The translations under genes were made by a program, and so were the position numbers. From NCBI GenBank assembly GCA_020641055.1, contig CP067345.1, positions 1,295,317 to 1,359,316 on the forward strand: a stretch of DNA of 64,000 nt, in the 5' to 3' direction. The DNA comes from Clostridioides sp. ES-S-0010-02 (GTDB taxonomy: Bacteria > Bacillota > Clostridia > Peptostreptococcales > Peptostreptococcaceae). The notes below the pieces were generated by a model, which searched no databases, was not told the DNA's origin, and saw only the letters and a list, made by a program, of their open reading frames with translations. Of this stretch, positions 26,965 to 35,973 are shown in pieces; positions within the stretch are counted from its first letter, which is position 1; every line of letters starts with the position of its first letter.

Positions 26965-27426
26965 ATGCAATGTCCTTATTGCAATTATAAAGAATCAAAG
27001 GTAATAGATTCTAGACATACAGATTTAAAATCTATTAGAAGAAGACGTGAATGTGAATTATGTAAAAAGAGATTTACTACTTATGAAAAAATAGAAACTA
27101 CTCCTTTAATGGTTATTAAAAAAGATAATAGTAGAGAGTATTTTGATAGAGAAAAAATAAAATATGGACTATTAAAGGCATGTGAAAAAAGACCTGTATC
27201 TGTTGAAGATATTGAGAATATAGTTGTACATATTGAAAATGAAATAAATAAATGCTTTATAGAAGAAATCGAAACCAAAAGAATTGGTGAAATGGTAATG
27301 GATAAATTGAAAGATTTAGATGAAGTTGCCTATGTAAGATTTGCTTCTGTGTATAGACAATTTAAAGATATAAATACTTTTGTAAATGAACTTAAAAGTA
27401 TACTAATAGAAAAAGGAGACAAATGA
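26965..27426 (+). CDS. nrdR: Transcriptional repressor NrdR
   Basis: Zinc-ribbon/ATP-cone repressor of ribonucleotide reductase genes, 153 residues. Zinc ligands are C3, C6, C30 and C33 in [16 protein letters not shown] and [14 protein letters not shown]. The ATP-cone follows (about 46-136, [20 protein letters not shown]). It senses nucleotide pools through ATP/dATP binding and represses at NrdR boxes in nrd promoters elsewhere in the genome. AAAGGAGG precedes the ATG. Its stop overlaps the next start as ATGA. Confidence 0.96.
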   Translation: MQCPYCNYKESKVIDSRHTDLKSIRRRRECELCKKRFTTYEKIETTPLMVIKKDNSREYFDREKIKYGLLKACEKRPVSVEDIENIVVHIENEINKCFIEEIETKRIGEMVMDKLKDLDEVAYVRFASVYRQFKDINTFVNELKSILIEKGDK

Positions 27427-28184
27427 TGAAAGATTATATAAATCTAAAAAGTGTAGAAGATATTAAAGAGTATGTTAACTTAAGTAGCAATTGTAAAGAA
27501 ATTGATGAAAAATTAAATTCTATAAATCTAGTTATAACTTGTAAAAATATAGATGCAAAAAGTAAAGAAGACATGTTAAGGGTTTGCAAGGAATGCGATT
27601 TAATGTTTGAAAATTTAACTAGTAATTCTCAAATACATTCAGACATAGTTAACATAGTTAGTAGAGAGAATATAGGACAAAAAATAGAAGGAGATGCACT
27701 TATAACAAACTTAGAGAAAGTACCACTTTTATTGTTTACAGCAGATTGCGTACCTATATCAATTATAGATGCTAAAAATAAAGCCATAGGACTGGCACAT
27801 GCTGGCTGGAAAGGTACTTTTAGTAATATAGGTCACAAAACAATAAAATTGATGTCTGAGACTTATAAAACAGCTCCTGAAGATTTGATATGTATAATTG
27901 GACCATCAATTGGACCTTGTTGTTATGAAGTTTCTGAGGAGTTAGTAGAAAAATTTAACACAATTCTTACAAATAATGATGAAAAGTTCTATATAATAAA
28001 AGAGGGAAGTTACTATTTAGATTTATGGAAAATTAATGAGTATATGCTGAGATGTAGTGGAGTCAAAAAAGAAAATATAATAAATTTAAATCTATGCACT
28101 AGTTGTAGAGCAGATGAATTCCACTCTTATAGAAAACATAATAAGGCATCAGAGCGAATAGGAACGGTACTACAGATAAAATAG
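27423..28184 (+). CDS. pgeF: Peptidoglycan editing factor PgeF / YfiH-family (multicopper-polyphenol-oxidase-like)
   Basis: A 253-residue YfiH/YlmD/LACC1-family protein. Conserved pieces: NSQIHSD (first zinc histidine), [20 protein letters not shown] (zinc cysteine), [10 protein letters not shown] (zinc histidine) and [11 protein letters not shown], then [15 protein letters not shown]. Members have been reported as purine-nucleoside phosphorylase/adenosine deaminases, and in E. coli as a factor preventing L-Ser misincorporation into wall precursors. Its activity here is not resolved by sequence. The start overlaps the nrdR stop by four bases; adjacent ATGs (27423, 27426) follow AAAAGGAGA. Confidence 0.9.
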   Translation: MMKDYINLKSVEDIKEYVNLSSNCKEIDEKLNSINLVITCKNIDAKSKEDMLRVCKECDLMFENLTSNSQIHSDIVNIVSRENIGQKIEGDALITNLEKVPLLLFTADCVPISIIDAKNKAIGLAHAGWKGTFSNIGHKTIKLMSETYKTAPEDLICIIGPSIGPCCYEVSEELVEKFNTILTNNDEKFYIIKEGSYYLDLWKINEYMLRCSGVKKENIINLNLCTSCRADEFHSYRKHNKASERIGTVLQIK

Positions 28185-28198
28185 AGAGGAGCTTTTTA

Positions 28199-28891
28199 AT
28201 GAATACTAAAGTGCTTGTTATAGACGATGAAATGCATATAGTTGAGCTATTAAAATTCAATTTGGAGGTGTCAAACTACGAAGTTAGTTATTCATATGAT
28301 GGATTTGATGGATTTATAAAAGCTAAGGAAGTTAAACCAGATTTAATACTTTTAGATTGGATGCTACCAAATATAAGTGGAATAGAAGTATTGAGAAAAA
28401 TAAGAAGTGATAAAGACTTGAAAAATATTCCTGTTATAATGCTTACTGCTAAAAATATGGAAAATGACAAGGTTGAAGGGCTTGAAGTAGGTGCTGATGA
28501 TTATATAACCAAGCCATTTAGTATAAAAGAATTGTTAGCTAGGGTTAGCTCTGTTTTAAGAAGATATAACTTAACTAGTACAGGCGAAGAAAATAATATA
28601 CTTACCACAGGTAATTTAAAACTAGATTTATCAAAACATGAAGTTACTAAAGGTTCTGAAAAGATAGAGTTAACACTTAAAGAGTTTGAACTGTTAAAAT
28701 TATTAATTCAGAATAAAGGTAAAGTACTTTCAAGAAACTATCTTTTAGATAAAATATGGGGCTATGAATACTATGGAGAAACTAGAACAGTAGATGTCCA
28801 TATAAGATATTTAAGAAAAAAAATAGAAGATGAAGATAAATCAGAAAAATATATAGAAACTATAAGAGGTGTAGGATACAAAATAGATTAG
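28199..28891 (+). CDS. PhoB/OmpR-family response regulator
   Basis: A 230-residue two-domain regulator. The receiver domain (1-120) has acidic residues D9/D10 and the phospho-acceptor D53 in LILLDWMLPNISGIEVL, T85-type MLTAKN, and the lysine in DDYITKPFSIKELL. The C-terminal winged helix (about 132-228) ends RTVDVHIRYLRKKIEDEDKS and IRGVGYKI. It is most like PhoP/PhoB phosphate-type regulators, but that signal is not provable here. It lies 14 bases after pgeF and 29 before its kinase. Confidence 0.93.
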   Translation: MNTKVLVIDDEMHIVELLKFNLEVSNYEVSYSYDGFDGFIKAKEVKPDLILLDWMLPNISGIEVLRKIRSDKDLKNIPVIMLTAKNMENDKVEGLEVGADDYITKPFSIKELLARVSSVLRRYNLTSTGEENNILTTGNLKLDLSKHEVTKGSEKIELTLKEFELLKLLIQNKGKVLSRNYLLDKIWGYEYYGETRTVDVHIRYLRKKIEDEDKSEKYIETIRGVGYKID

Positions 28892-28920
28892 AAAAAGTTA
28901 TATTTTAGGAGTGTTATCTT

Positions 28921-30210
28921 GTGGAAGAATTAAATAGCATATATTTTTTTATTGTTATGTTGTCTATAGCCATTGTAATATTGTCTGTAAGATATACAGT
29001 AACACTGAGAAAATATTTAAAAGAGTTTATATACGTTTCAAAAAAAGTAAGTAACAAGGAATTTCATGCTAGGTTGAATATATCAGCTAAAGGCGAATTA
29101 GGCGAATTAGCCAGAAATTTTAATCATATGATAAAAAATATGGATGATACATTGGAAGAAGTACAATATAAACATTTACAATTAAGGTCTATATTAAAGA
29201 GTATATCTCATGGAATTTTAGCTATAGATGTAAATGGAAACATATTATTGATAAATGATGAAGCTAAAGAAATGATAAAGAGTGAACCAAACAAACTAGT
29301 TGAAGGACATAATATCAATGCTGTAATAAAAGAAGAAGAAATATTAAAGCAGATACTTCAATTTATAGGTTCTAAAGAAAATGAAACTGCAAAGATTACT
29401 ACTAAAGATGATATAGTATACAAAATAAAAGTGGATCCAGTTTATCTTCAAAATACCAATAATGTAATAATTGGCTCAATAGTAAACATAGAAGATATTA
29501 CTAAAAAAGTGAAGCTTGAAAATATGAGAAGTGATTTTGTTGCTAATGTAAGTCATGAACTTAAAACACCACTTACATCTATAAGTGGATTTGTTGAAAC
29601 GTTAAAATCCAATGAAAATATAGATGCAAACACTAGAAATAGGTTTTTGGAAATAATAGAAAGTGAATCAGACAGATTAAAAAGATTGATTGACGACATA
29701 TTATTATTATCATTTGTAGAAAATAAAGACACTCTTCTAATGGAAGATGTTGTAATATACGATGTATTTAGAGAAGTATATGAAATAACTCAACGTTCAG
29801 CTAGTGAAAAAAACATAGAAGTTTTATATAAATGTGATGATAAATCAATAAACATACTTTCTAATAGAGATTATATCAAACAAGTATTTTTAAATTTAGT
29901 TGATAATGCTATAAAATATACTCAAGATAATGGTATTGTACAAGTGGTAGTTTTAAAAGATGAAGAAAAAATAATAATCAAAGTTATAGATAATGGTGTT
30001 GGAATACCAAAAGAAGATGTAGAACGTATCTTTGAACGCTTCTATAGAGTAGATAAAGCAAGAAGTAGAGATGTAGGAGGAACGGGTTTAGGATTGGCTA
30101 TAACGAAGCATATAGTCAAATCATTAAATGGATGTATAAAAGTAAAAAGTGAACTTGGTATTGGTAGCGAATTTATTGTTACAATCCTACAAAAAAATTT
30201 CCTTAAATAG
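28921..30210 (+). CDS. PhoR-like sensor histidine kinase
   Basis: A 429-residue kinase with a single N-terminal membrane helix (about 6-28) and almost no extracytoplasmic domain. A HAMP-like linker spans about 30-85 and a PAS domain about 86-197. HisKA contains H212 in DFVANVSHELKTPLTS. The ATPase domain has the N box NLVDNAIKYT, G1 DNGVGIP, F box FERFYRVDKARSR and G2 GGTGLGLAI. The lack of an outer sensory loop suggests sensing inside the cell, through the PAS domain, or via a membrane partner. The GTG start follows AGGAG. The stop codon lies in the loop of its own terminator. Confidence 0.92.
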   Translation: MEELNSIYFFIVMLSIAIVILSVRYTVTLRKYLKEFIYVSKKVSNKEFHARLNISAKGELGELARNFNHMIKNMDDTLEEVQYKHLQLRSILKSISHGILAIDVNGNILLINDEAKEMIKSEPNKLVEGHNINAVIKEEEILKQILQFIGSKENETAKITTKDDIVYKIKVDPVYLQNTNNVIIGSIVNIEDITKKVKLENMRSDFVANVSHELKTPLTSISGFVETLKSNENIDANTRNRFLEIIESESDRLKRLIDDILLLSFVENKDTLLMEDVVIYDVFREVYEITQRSASEKNIEVLYKCDDKSINILSNRDYIKQVFLNLVDNAIKYTQDNGIVQVVVLKDEEKIIIKVIDNGVGIPKEDVERIFERFYRVDKARSRDVGGTGLGLAITKHIVKSLNGCIKVKSELGIGSEFIVTILQKNFLK

Positions 30211-30230
30211 AAGGAAATTTTTTTTGTTTT
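30191..30230 (+). terminator. Terminator overlapping the histidine kinase stop codon
   Basis: A 14-nt arm, 30191-30204, pairs with 30211-30224. The TAG stop (30208-30210) is in the loop, and a T-rich run follows. Confidence 0.85.
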
Positions 30231-30264
30231 TTGCACAAACTATATAAGAGAAGGAGCTGAGAAA

Positions 30265-31197
30265 ATGGAAGAAAGCTTATTAGGTGCCAATTTATTTAGA
30301 CACTCTTTTATAGTAGCAGTAATTATAGGAATATTATGTAGAGGATTAGTTTTAAGAGTTACAGACAAGCAATACCCATCGAGACCACAAGATTATTTAG
30401 AGCAAATAATAATATCAGGGCTTTCAGCTTCATTGGGTGCAATAGCATTACCTGCACTTATAGATAAGGAGTTTGCAGCATTAACATTTTTTGCAGTAGC
30501 GATACAACAATTTCAAGGTCTTGCAGAGCAGGAAAGAATAACATTAAAAAATATAGACAATGAAGAATTAGTACCAAAGGGAGATGCTTATGTAGAAGAA
30601 ATAGCATCTACGTATGAATCTAGAAGTTATATCAGTCTTTTTTCTGCATTAGTATCTTCTATAGTTTATATTACTGTTTCAAAACGATATGACCTTAGCT
30701 TTATTTATTGTACAATACTAGCTGTTATAGCAGGAGCTTTGGTTGGTTTAATTTTTAGAAGGTTTCTAAGACGAAATAGTATAGCAGATATAGCAGATAT
30801 AGTTCCTGCTGAAGTAAGTTTTGAAGGGCCTATTTTAAAAGTAAATGGTGTAATAATAACCAATATAGGTTTAGAGAATACAAGAGAAAAATATAAAAAT
30901 GAATGTTTAGCTATAGAAATTATACCAAGAGATTTGGGTGCATTTGGGATAGTAAATGATATAGGACAAAGACAAGCTATAATACATAATCTATTTATTC
31001 ATATGGGTATAGATAAAGATGTAGATGAGGTTGATATTGTAGCTATATCTAAAACTAACTTAGAAAAAAGCACTGTGGTTATACCATATATACCAATAAT
31101 CAAGGATATAGATGTAATGATAGATGTAGTAAAAAGTACTCCTATCATAGAGACATCAAAAGGAAAACAGAGTGATTTTTCTAGAAAGACTTTGTAG
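30265..31197 (+). CDS. YIEGIA family membrane protein, copy 1
   Basis: A 310-residue membrane protein of the family named after a YIEGIA-like motif (here YVEEIAST, about 111-118). Hydrophobic segments: about 12-28, 48-66, 120-137 and 145-163. The C-terminal soluble half includes ADIADIVPAEVSFEGPILKV, NIGLENTREKYKNECLAIEI and DIGQRQAIIHNLF. In Bacillus the homologous locus lies beside der and gpsA and has been associated with spore envelope formation; I recall this only generally and treat the function as unproven. der and gpsA follow within 6 kb here, and spoIVA lies downstream. The second copy starts 45 bases later. Confidence 0.8.
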   Translation: MEESLLGANLFRHSFIVAVIIGILCRGLVLRVTDKQYPSRPQDYLEQIIISGLSASLGAIALPALIDKEFAALTFFAVAIQQFQGLAEQERITLKNIDNEELVPKGDAYVEEIASTYESRSYISLFSALVSSIVYITVSKRYDLSFIYCTILAVIAGALVGLIFRRFLRRNSIADIADIVPAEVSFEGPILKVNGVIITNIGLENTREKYKNECLAIEIIPRDLGAFGIVNDIGQRQAIIHNLFIHMGIDKDVDEVDIVAISKTNLEKSTVVIPYIPIIKDIDVMIDVVKSTPIIETSKGKQSDFSRKTL

Positions 31198-31242
31198 ATT
31201 TATAAGTGAACATTTTATATTAGATATTTTAGGAGTGATTTA

Positions 31243-32175
31243 ATGGATAGAGTATTTTTTGTTGCAGTTATTATTGGTATAACATCAAGAGTTATAATGT
31301 TGAATTTAGACCAAAAACAGTACCCTACACAACCAAATGTTTTACTATCTCAGCTCATATTAGCCTTTGTTGCTTCGGCATTAGGAGCATTACTAGTTCC
31401 AGCTCTTATAAATCGTTCTTATACATCGATAACATTTTTATCTTTGGCAGCAGAACAGTTTAGACAAGTAAGAGCAAATAGAAGGAATACATTACAAAAC
31501 TTAGAAGAAGTTCAACTTGTAAAAAGAGGAGCTGCATTTATAGAAGAGATAGCTAGAACTTATGAAGTAAGAAATTATATGTGCATAGTTACATCTTTTT
31601 TAACAATAGGATTATATTATGTAATTATTGAAGAAACTAAAATAAGTGAAGGTATGAGTTTGATAATAAGTTCAATTTGTGGTTTATTATTAGCTTTCAT
31701 ACTTAAAAAACTTCTTACTAGAAAAAGTATTGGAGATATAGCTGATGTAATGCCTGCTGATATTAGCTTCGTAAATGAATCTATATTGAAGGTGGGAGAT
31801 TTAAAAGGAATAACAAATATAGGTCTAAAAAGTGATAGAGAAGTATATATTAATAGAGGTGTAGGAATACAAATAATTCCTAAAAATAGAGATTATGCTA
31901 ATGCAGGAATATTATTTGATTCGGGTCAAAGACAAGCTATAGTGTACAATATATATTCAAGATTAGGTTTATATGGAGATTATGAAGAACCTGCATTTGT
32001 ACCATTACCTAGACGAAATAAAGATGATGAAAGTATAATGATTGCTTATTTACCAATAGATAGGAATGTTGAAAAGGTAATGGAAGCTGTAAAATCATGT
32101 CCAATACTTTCAAGTTCTAAAGGTAAAAACTTATCACTGAAAAACTATAAAATAGGAAAGAAAGGAAGTGCATAA
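31243..32175 (+). CDS. YIEGIA family membrane protein, copy 2
   Basis: A 310-residue paralogue of the previous gene, aligned end to end: VAVIIGITSRVIMLNLDQKQ at the N-terminus, AAFIEEIARTYEVRNY as the family motif, two further hydrophobic segments (about 118-160), and SIGDIADVMPADISFVNESI plus DSGQRQAIVYNIYSRLG in the soluble half. Equal length and colinear motifs mark a tandem duplication. The two may form a heteromeric complex closed by the small protein that follows one base later. AGGAGTG precedes the ATG. Confidence 0.8.
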   Translation: MDRVFFVAVIIGITSRVIMLNLDQKQYPTQPNVLLSQLILAFVASALGALLVPALINRSYTSITFLSLAAEQFRQVRANRRNTLQNLEEVQLVKRGAAFIEEIARTYEVRNYMCIVTSFLTIGLYYVIIEETKISEGMSLIISSICGLLLAFILKKLLTRKSIGDIADVMPADISFVNESILKVGDLKGITNIGLKSDREVYINRGVGIQIIPKNRDYANAGILFDSGQRQAIVYNIYSRLGLYGDYEEPAFVPLPRRNKDDESIMIAYLPIDRNVEKVMEAVKSCPILSSSKGKNLSLKNYKIGKKGSA

Positions 32176-32176
32176 A

Positions 32177-32377
32177 ATGGGAATGGATATAGGTCTAAAT
32201 GAATATACCCTAGCAATAGTTACACTAGATAAAAATATGAGAAATGGTGGAGGTTGTCCAATATTTTATGCAAATGATGAAAAAGACTTGCAAAATAAGG
32301 CGATGCTCATGTCAAAGTGTGTAGGTGGAATGGTTCACGATATGACTAATGGAACATTAATAATAGTAAAGCATTAA
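32177..32377 (+). CDS. Small capping subunit for YIEGIA proteins
   Basis: A 66-residue soluble protein, MGMDIGLNEYTLAIVTLDKN then GGGCPIFYANDEKDLQNKAM and VGGMVHDMTNGTLIIVKH. It matches the family known as the capping complex subunit for YIEGIA by size, sequence style and its fixed position behind YIEGIA genes. A GTG at 32168 is an alternative start but falls inside the AAAGGAAGTG ribosome binding site, so the ATG at 32177 is preferred. That puts it one base after the preceding stop, implying translational coupling. Confidence 0.75.
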   Translation: MGMDIGLNEYTLAIVTLDKNMRNGGGCPIFYANDEKDLQNKAMLMSKCVGGMVHDMTNGTLIIVKH

Positions 32378-32399
32378 AACGATAAGATACTTTTAAGAG

Positions 32400-32456
32400 C
32401 AAATAATGTTCAAATTTATAAAATATTTAAATTTGAATATTATTTGTTTTAATCTT
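32400..32456 (+). terminator. Terminator after the YIEGIA operon
   Basis: A 19-bp stem (32400-32418 with 32428-32446) with one G-U pair, followed by T-rich sequence. Confidence 0.8.
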
Positions 32457-32613
32457 TTTATAGCTATTTACTTATATTGACTATTAGAATTAAAATGTGT
32501 TATTATGACATGAAATGTTTAAAAATGCTATTGTAAAATATAATAAAGTAATAAACTGTATATGAAAATATATTATAATAAATATTGATGAATATAAAAG
32601 AGTGGTGAAAAAA

Positions 32614-33942
32614 ATGGAAGTAAATGTAAAAAAAATAAATAATATTATAAGTAAAGTTTACAAAGATAGTATTGCAGAAGAAATAGGTATAGAAGTAGGA
32701 GATTTACTTATATCTGTAAATGAACAGCCAATACATGATATAATAGAGTATAGATTCTTACTAAGTGATGAGTATTTAGAGGTAGAGATACAAAAAAAAG
32801 ATGGCGAAGTCTACATATATGAGATAGAAAAAGACTATGATGAAGATTTGGGTGTTGAATTTACAAATCCAATAATTGACCAAGCTAAAAGTTGTAGAAA
32901 TAAATGTATGTTTTGTTTTATAGACCAATTGCCAGAAGGAATGAGAGAAACACTTTATTTTAAAGATGATGACTCAAGATTGTCTTTTTTACAAGGAAAT
33001 TTTGTTACACTTACAAATATGAGCGAAGAAGATATAAATAATATAATTAAATACAGAATAAGTCCTATAAATATATCTGTGCACACAACTAATCCAGAAT
33101 TAAGACAAAAAATGATAAGTAATAAATTTGCAGGAAAATTATATGGTATAATGAAGAGATTGGCAGATGCTCATATAGAGATGAACTGTCAAATTGTTTT
33201 ATGTCCAGGTATAAATGATGGAAAGGAATTGGATAGAACAATAAAAGAATTAGCTCAACTTTATCCATATGTAAATAGTGTTGCTATAGTTCCAGTTGGA
33301 ATTACAAAGCATAGAGAAAATTTAGTAGAATTAAATATATTTGATAATAAGGGTGCAAGTAAAACTATAGAGCAAATACATGAAATACAACAGATATATC
33401 TTGAGAAAATAGGAACTCGATTTGCATTTTTATCAGATGAATTTTATATATTATCTAGTAGAGAATTGCCTGGATATGAAGAGTATGAAGGATTTTTACA
33501 GTTTGAAGATGGTGTAGGTATGATACGTAAGTTAAAAACAGATATTGAAGAGTATCTAAACACATTGTCTGAGAATATTCTCAAAAGAGATAAAAAGGTA
33601 TCAATAGCTACTGGACATTCTGCATATGAATTTATACAAAGTATGGCAGATGCTATGATGGACAAGTTTAAAAATCTTCAAATAGATGTTTATGAAATAA
33701 AAAACAAGTTTTTTGGAGAAACAATAACAGTATCAGGCCTTTTAACAGCTAAAGATTTAAAAGAGCAACTTGAGCATAAGGAATTGGGAGAAGCTCTTTA
33801 TATAACAAGAAGTATGTTAAAAGCAGATGAAGAAATTTTCTTAGATAATATTGAACTAAATCAGTTAGAAGAACTTATGAAAATAAAAATTATCCCATGT
33901 TTAAATGAAGGAAAAGATTTTGTGGATAAAATTTTAAAATAG
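32614..33942 (+). CDS. DUF512/radical-SAM-like iron-sulfur protein with N-terminal PDZ domain
   Basis: A 442-residue protein. A PDZ-like domain (about 1-70, SIAEEIGIEVGDLLISVN) precedes a radical-SAM-type cluster motif CRNKCMFCFIDQLPEGMR (near residue 92). The barrel continues with FLQGNFVTLTNM, ISPINISVHTTNPELRQKM and CQIVLCPGINDGKELDRT, then the DUF512 C-terminal domain. The Cx3Cx2C spacing fits a SAM-cleaving 4Fe-4S cluster. Family members commonly precede der in clostridia, as here (27 bases), but no reaction is established. ATG at 32614 follows GAGTGGTGA, a good ribosome binding site; a GTG four codons earlier lies within it. Confidence 0.85.
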   Translation: MEVNVKKINNIISKVYKDSIAEEIGIEVGDLLISVNEQPIHDIIEYRFLLSDEYLEVEIQKKDGEVYIYEIEKDYDEDLGVEFTNPIIDQAKSCRNKCMFCFIDQLPEGMRETLYFKDDDSRLSFLQGNFVTLTNMSEEDINNIIKYRISPINISVHTTNPELRQKMISNKFAGKLYGIMKRLADAHIEMNCQIVLCPGINDGKELDRTIKELAQLYPYVNSVAIVPVGITKHRENLVELNIFDNKGASKTIEQIHEIQQIYLEKIGTRFAFLSDEFYILSSRELPGYEEYEGFLQFEDGVGMIRKLKTDIEEYLNTLSENILKRDKKVSIATGHSAYEFIQSMADAMMDKFKNLQIDVYEIKNKFFGETITVSGLLTAKDLKEQLEHKELGEALYITRSMLKADEEIFLDNIELNQLEELMKIKIIPCLNEGKDFVDKILK

Positions 33943-33969
33943 AAAACAAAAGATGGAAGGAGAAACAAC

Positions 33970-35295
33970 ATGAGTATAAGTAGGCCAGTTGTAGCTGTAG
34001 TTGGGAGACCAAATGTTGGTAAGTCTACAATATTTAATAAATTTGCAGGAAAAAGGATATCAATAGTTGAAGATACACCAGGAGTTACAAGAGATAGAAT
34101 ATTTGCAGAAGTAGAATGGTTAGATAAATATTTTACATTAGTAGATACAGGAGGTATTGAGCCTGATAGCGAAGATATAATATTATCTCAAATGAGAAAT
34201 CAAGCTATGCTTGCAATGGATATGTCACATGTAATACTTTTTATAGTTGATGGCAAGGCTGGAATAACAGCTGCTGATAAAGAAATTGCTCAGATACTTA
34301 GAAAAACAAAAAAACCAGTAATTTTAGTGGTTAATAAAATTGATAGTCAAAGTCAGTTTGATAATATATACGATTTTTATGAATTAGGTTTTGGAACTCC
34401 TTTTGGAGTGTCAGGAGCCAATAGTATGGGATTTGGAGACTTATTAGATGAGATAGTTCAAAATTTTCCAGCAGGATTAGATACAGAGTATGAAGAAGAT
34501 ATAATAAGAGTAGCTATAACAGGTAAGCCAAATGCAGGAAAGAGTTCTATACTTAATAAGATATTAGGAGAAGAAAGAGTAATTGTAAGTCCAATTGCAG
34601 GAACTACTAGGGATGCAATAGATACTTATTTTGAAAAAAATGGACAGAAGTTTCTTCTTATAGATACAGCAGGGCTTAGAAGAAAGAGCAAAATATATGA
34701 GACAATAGAAAAATACAGCGTAATAAGAGCTATGAGTGCTGTAGATAGAGCAGATGTTGTGTTAATAGTTATAGACGCTTTGGAAGGCGTTACAGAACAG
34801 GATACAAAAGTTGCAGGTATAGCACATGATGAAGGCAAGGGATGTATATTTGTAGTCAATAAATGGGACTTAATAGAAAAAGATAATAAGACAATGAGTA
34901 ATTACACAAAAGATATAAAAGAAAAATTCCCATTTATGATGTATGCTCCAATAGTATTTGTTTCTGCAAAGACTAATCAAAGAATGAATAAAATATTAGA
35001 CACAGTTGAATATGTATCAAATGAGCATTCTAAGAGAATATCAACTTCAGCATTAAATGAAGTAATTGGAGAAGCTGTAATGTTAAATCAGCCACCATCT
35101 GATAAAGGTAGAAGATTAAAAATTTACTATGGAACTCAAACAGACATTAGACCTCCTAAAATTACTTTATTTATAAATGACAAGAACTTAACTCACTTCT
35201 CATATCAAAGATACCTTGAAAATAAGATAAGAGAAAACTTTGGATTTGAAGGAACTTCTATAAAGTTTGAGTATAGACAAAAAAATAAAAAGTAA
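33970..35295 (+). CDS. der: Ribosome-assembly GTPase Der (EngA)
   Basis: Double-GTPase of 441 residues needed for 50S subunit maturation. The first G domain has GRPNVGKSTIFN (about 12-23), DTPGVTRDR, DTGG and NKID. The second has GKPNAGKSSILN (about 182-193), AGTTRDAIDT, DTAGLRRKS and NKWD. A C-terminal KH-like domain (about 355-441) closes the protein. AAGGAGAAACAAC precedes the ATG. It starts a der-plsY-gpsA run; spoIVA, next in Bacillus, lies further downstream beyond an inserted transport cluster. Confidence 0.97.
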   Translation: MSISRPVVAVVGRPNVGKSTIFNKFAGKRISIVEDTPGVTRDRIFAEVEWLDKYFTLVDTGGIEPDSEDIILSQMRNQAMLAMDMSHVILFIVDGKAGITAADKEIAQILRKTKKPVILVVNKIDSQSQFDNIYDFYELGFGTPFGVSGANSMGFGDLLDEIVQNFPAGLDTEYEEDIIRVAITGKPNAGKSSILNKILGEERVIVSPIAGTTRDAIDTYFEKNGQKFLLIDTAGLRRKSKIYETIEKYSVIRAMSAVDRADVVLIVIDALEGVTEQDTKVAGIAHDEGKGCIFVVNKWDLIEKDNKTMSNYTKDIKEKFPFMMYAPIVFVSAKTNQRMNKILDTVEYVSNEHSKRISTSALNEVIGEAVMLNQPPSDKGRRLKIYYGTQTDIRPPKITLFINDKNLTHFSYQRYLENKIRENFGFEGTSIKFEYRQKNKK

Positions 35296-35328
35296 ATATC
35301 TAAAATATAACTAAAGGGGGTAAGTTCA

Positions 35329-35943
35329 GTGGAAATATTTAGTTATATAATTATTGCTGTAATTGCATACTTATTAGGCAATATATCAACTTCGTATATA
35401 GTTGCAAAGCGAATTGCTGGGGTTGATATAAGGACTCAAGGTTCGGGTAATGCAGGCTCGACAAATGTACTTAGAACACTTGGGAAAAGAGCAGGAGCAA
35501 TGACTTTTTTAGGTGATGTTTTTAAAGGTGTAATTGCTGTTTTGATATCGGAAATTGCAGCAAAGTTGGTTGGTATAGATACTCTTTTAGCTGGATATCT
35601 AGCAGTTATATGTGTTGTAGCAGGTCATAATTGGCCAGCAGTTTTAGGATTTAGAGGGGGTAAAGGTGTTGCAACTTCGCTAGGTGCAATGCTTGCTGTA
35701 AATCCAGCAATAACATTAATGTGTTTGGCAGTGTTTATATTGGTGGTAATTATAACAAAATATGTCTCATTAGGTTCTGTTGTTGGTATAGGTTGTTCAC
35801 CAATATTTATGATTATAGCAAAAAATAAAGCAGGGTTAGTTGTAGCTTTGTTTTTAACCATATCAGTAATATATAATCACAGAGCAAATATAAAGCGATT
35901 GTTAAATGGGACAGAAAGAAAAATTGGTCAAAAGAAAGAATAG
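35329..35943 (+). CDS. plsY: Acyl-phosphate:glycerol-3-phosphate acyltransferase PlsY
   Basis: A 204-residue membrane enzyme for the first acylation of glycerol 3-phosphate. Motifs: YLLGNISTSYIVAKR with DIRTQGSGNAGSTNVLRTLG (motif 1), GHNWPAVLGFRGGKGVATSL (motif 2) and a third near NHRANIKRLLNGTERKIGQK. Five or six membrane helices are visible. The GTG start follows AAAGGGGGT. Its neighbour GpsA makes its substrate, so the pair forms a lipid-precursor unit. Confidence 0.96.
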   Translation: MEIFSYIIIAVIAYLLGNISTSYIVAKRIAGVDIRTQGSGNAGSTNVLRTLGKRAGAMTFLGDVFKGVIAVLISEIAAKLVGIDTLLAGYLAVICVVAGHNWPAVLGFRGGKGVATSLGAMLAVNPAITLMCLAVFILVVIITKYVSLGSVVGIGCSPIFMIIAKNKAGLVVALFLTISVIYNHRANIKRLLNGTERKIGQKKE

Positions 35944-35973
35944 TAAATATATTATACTCAGGTGGTGTTAAAC

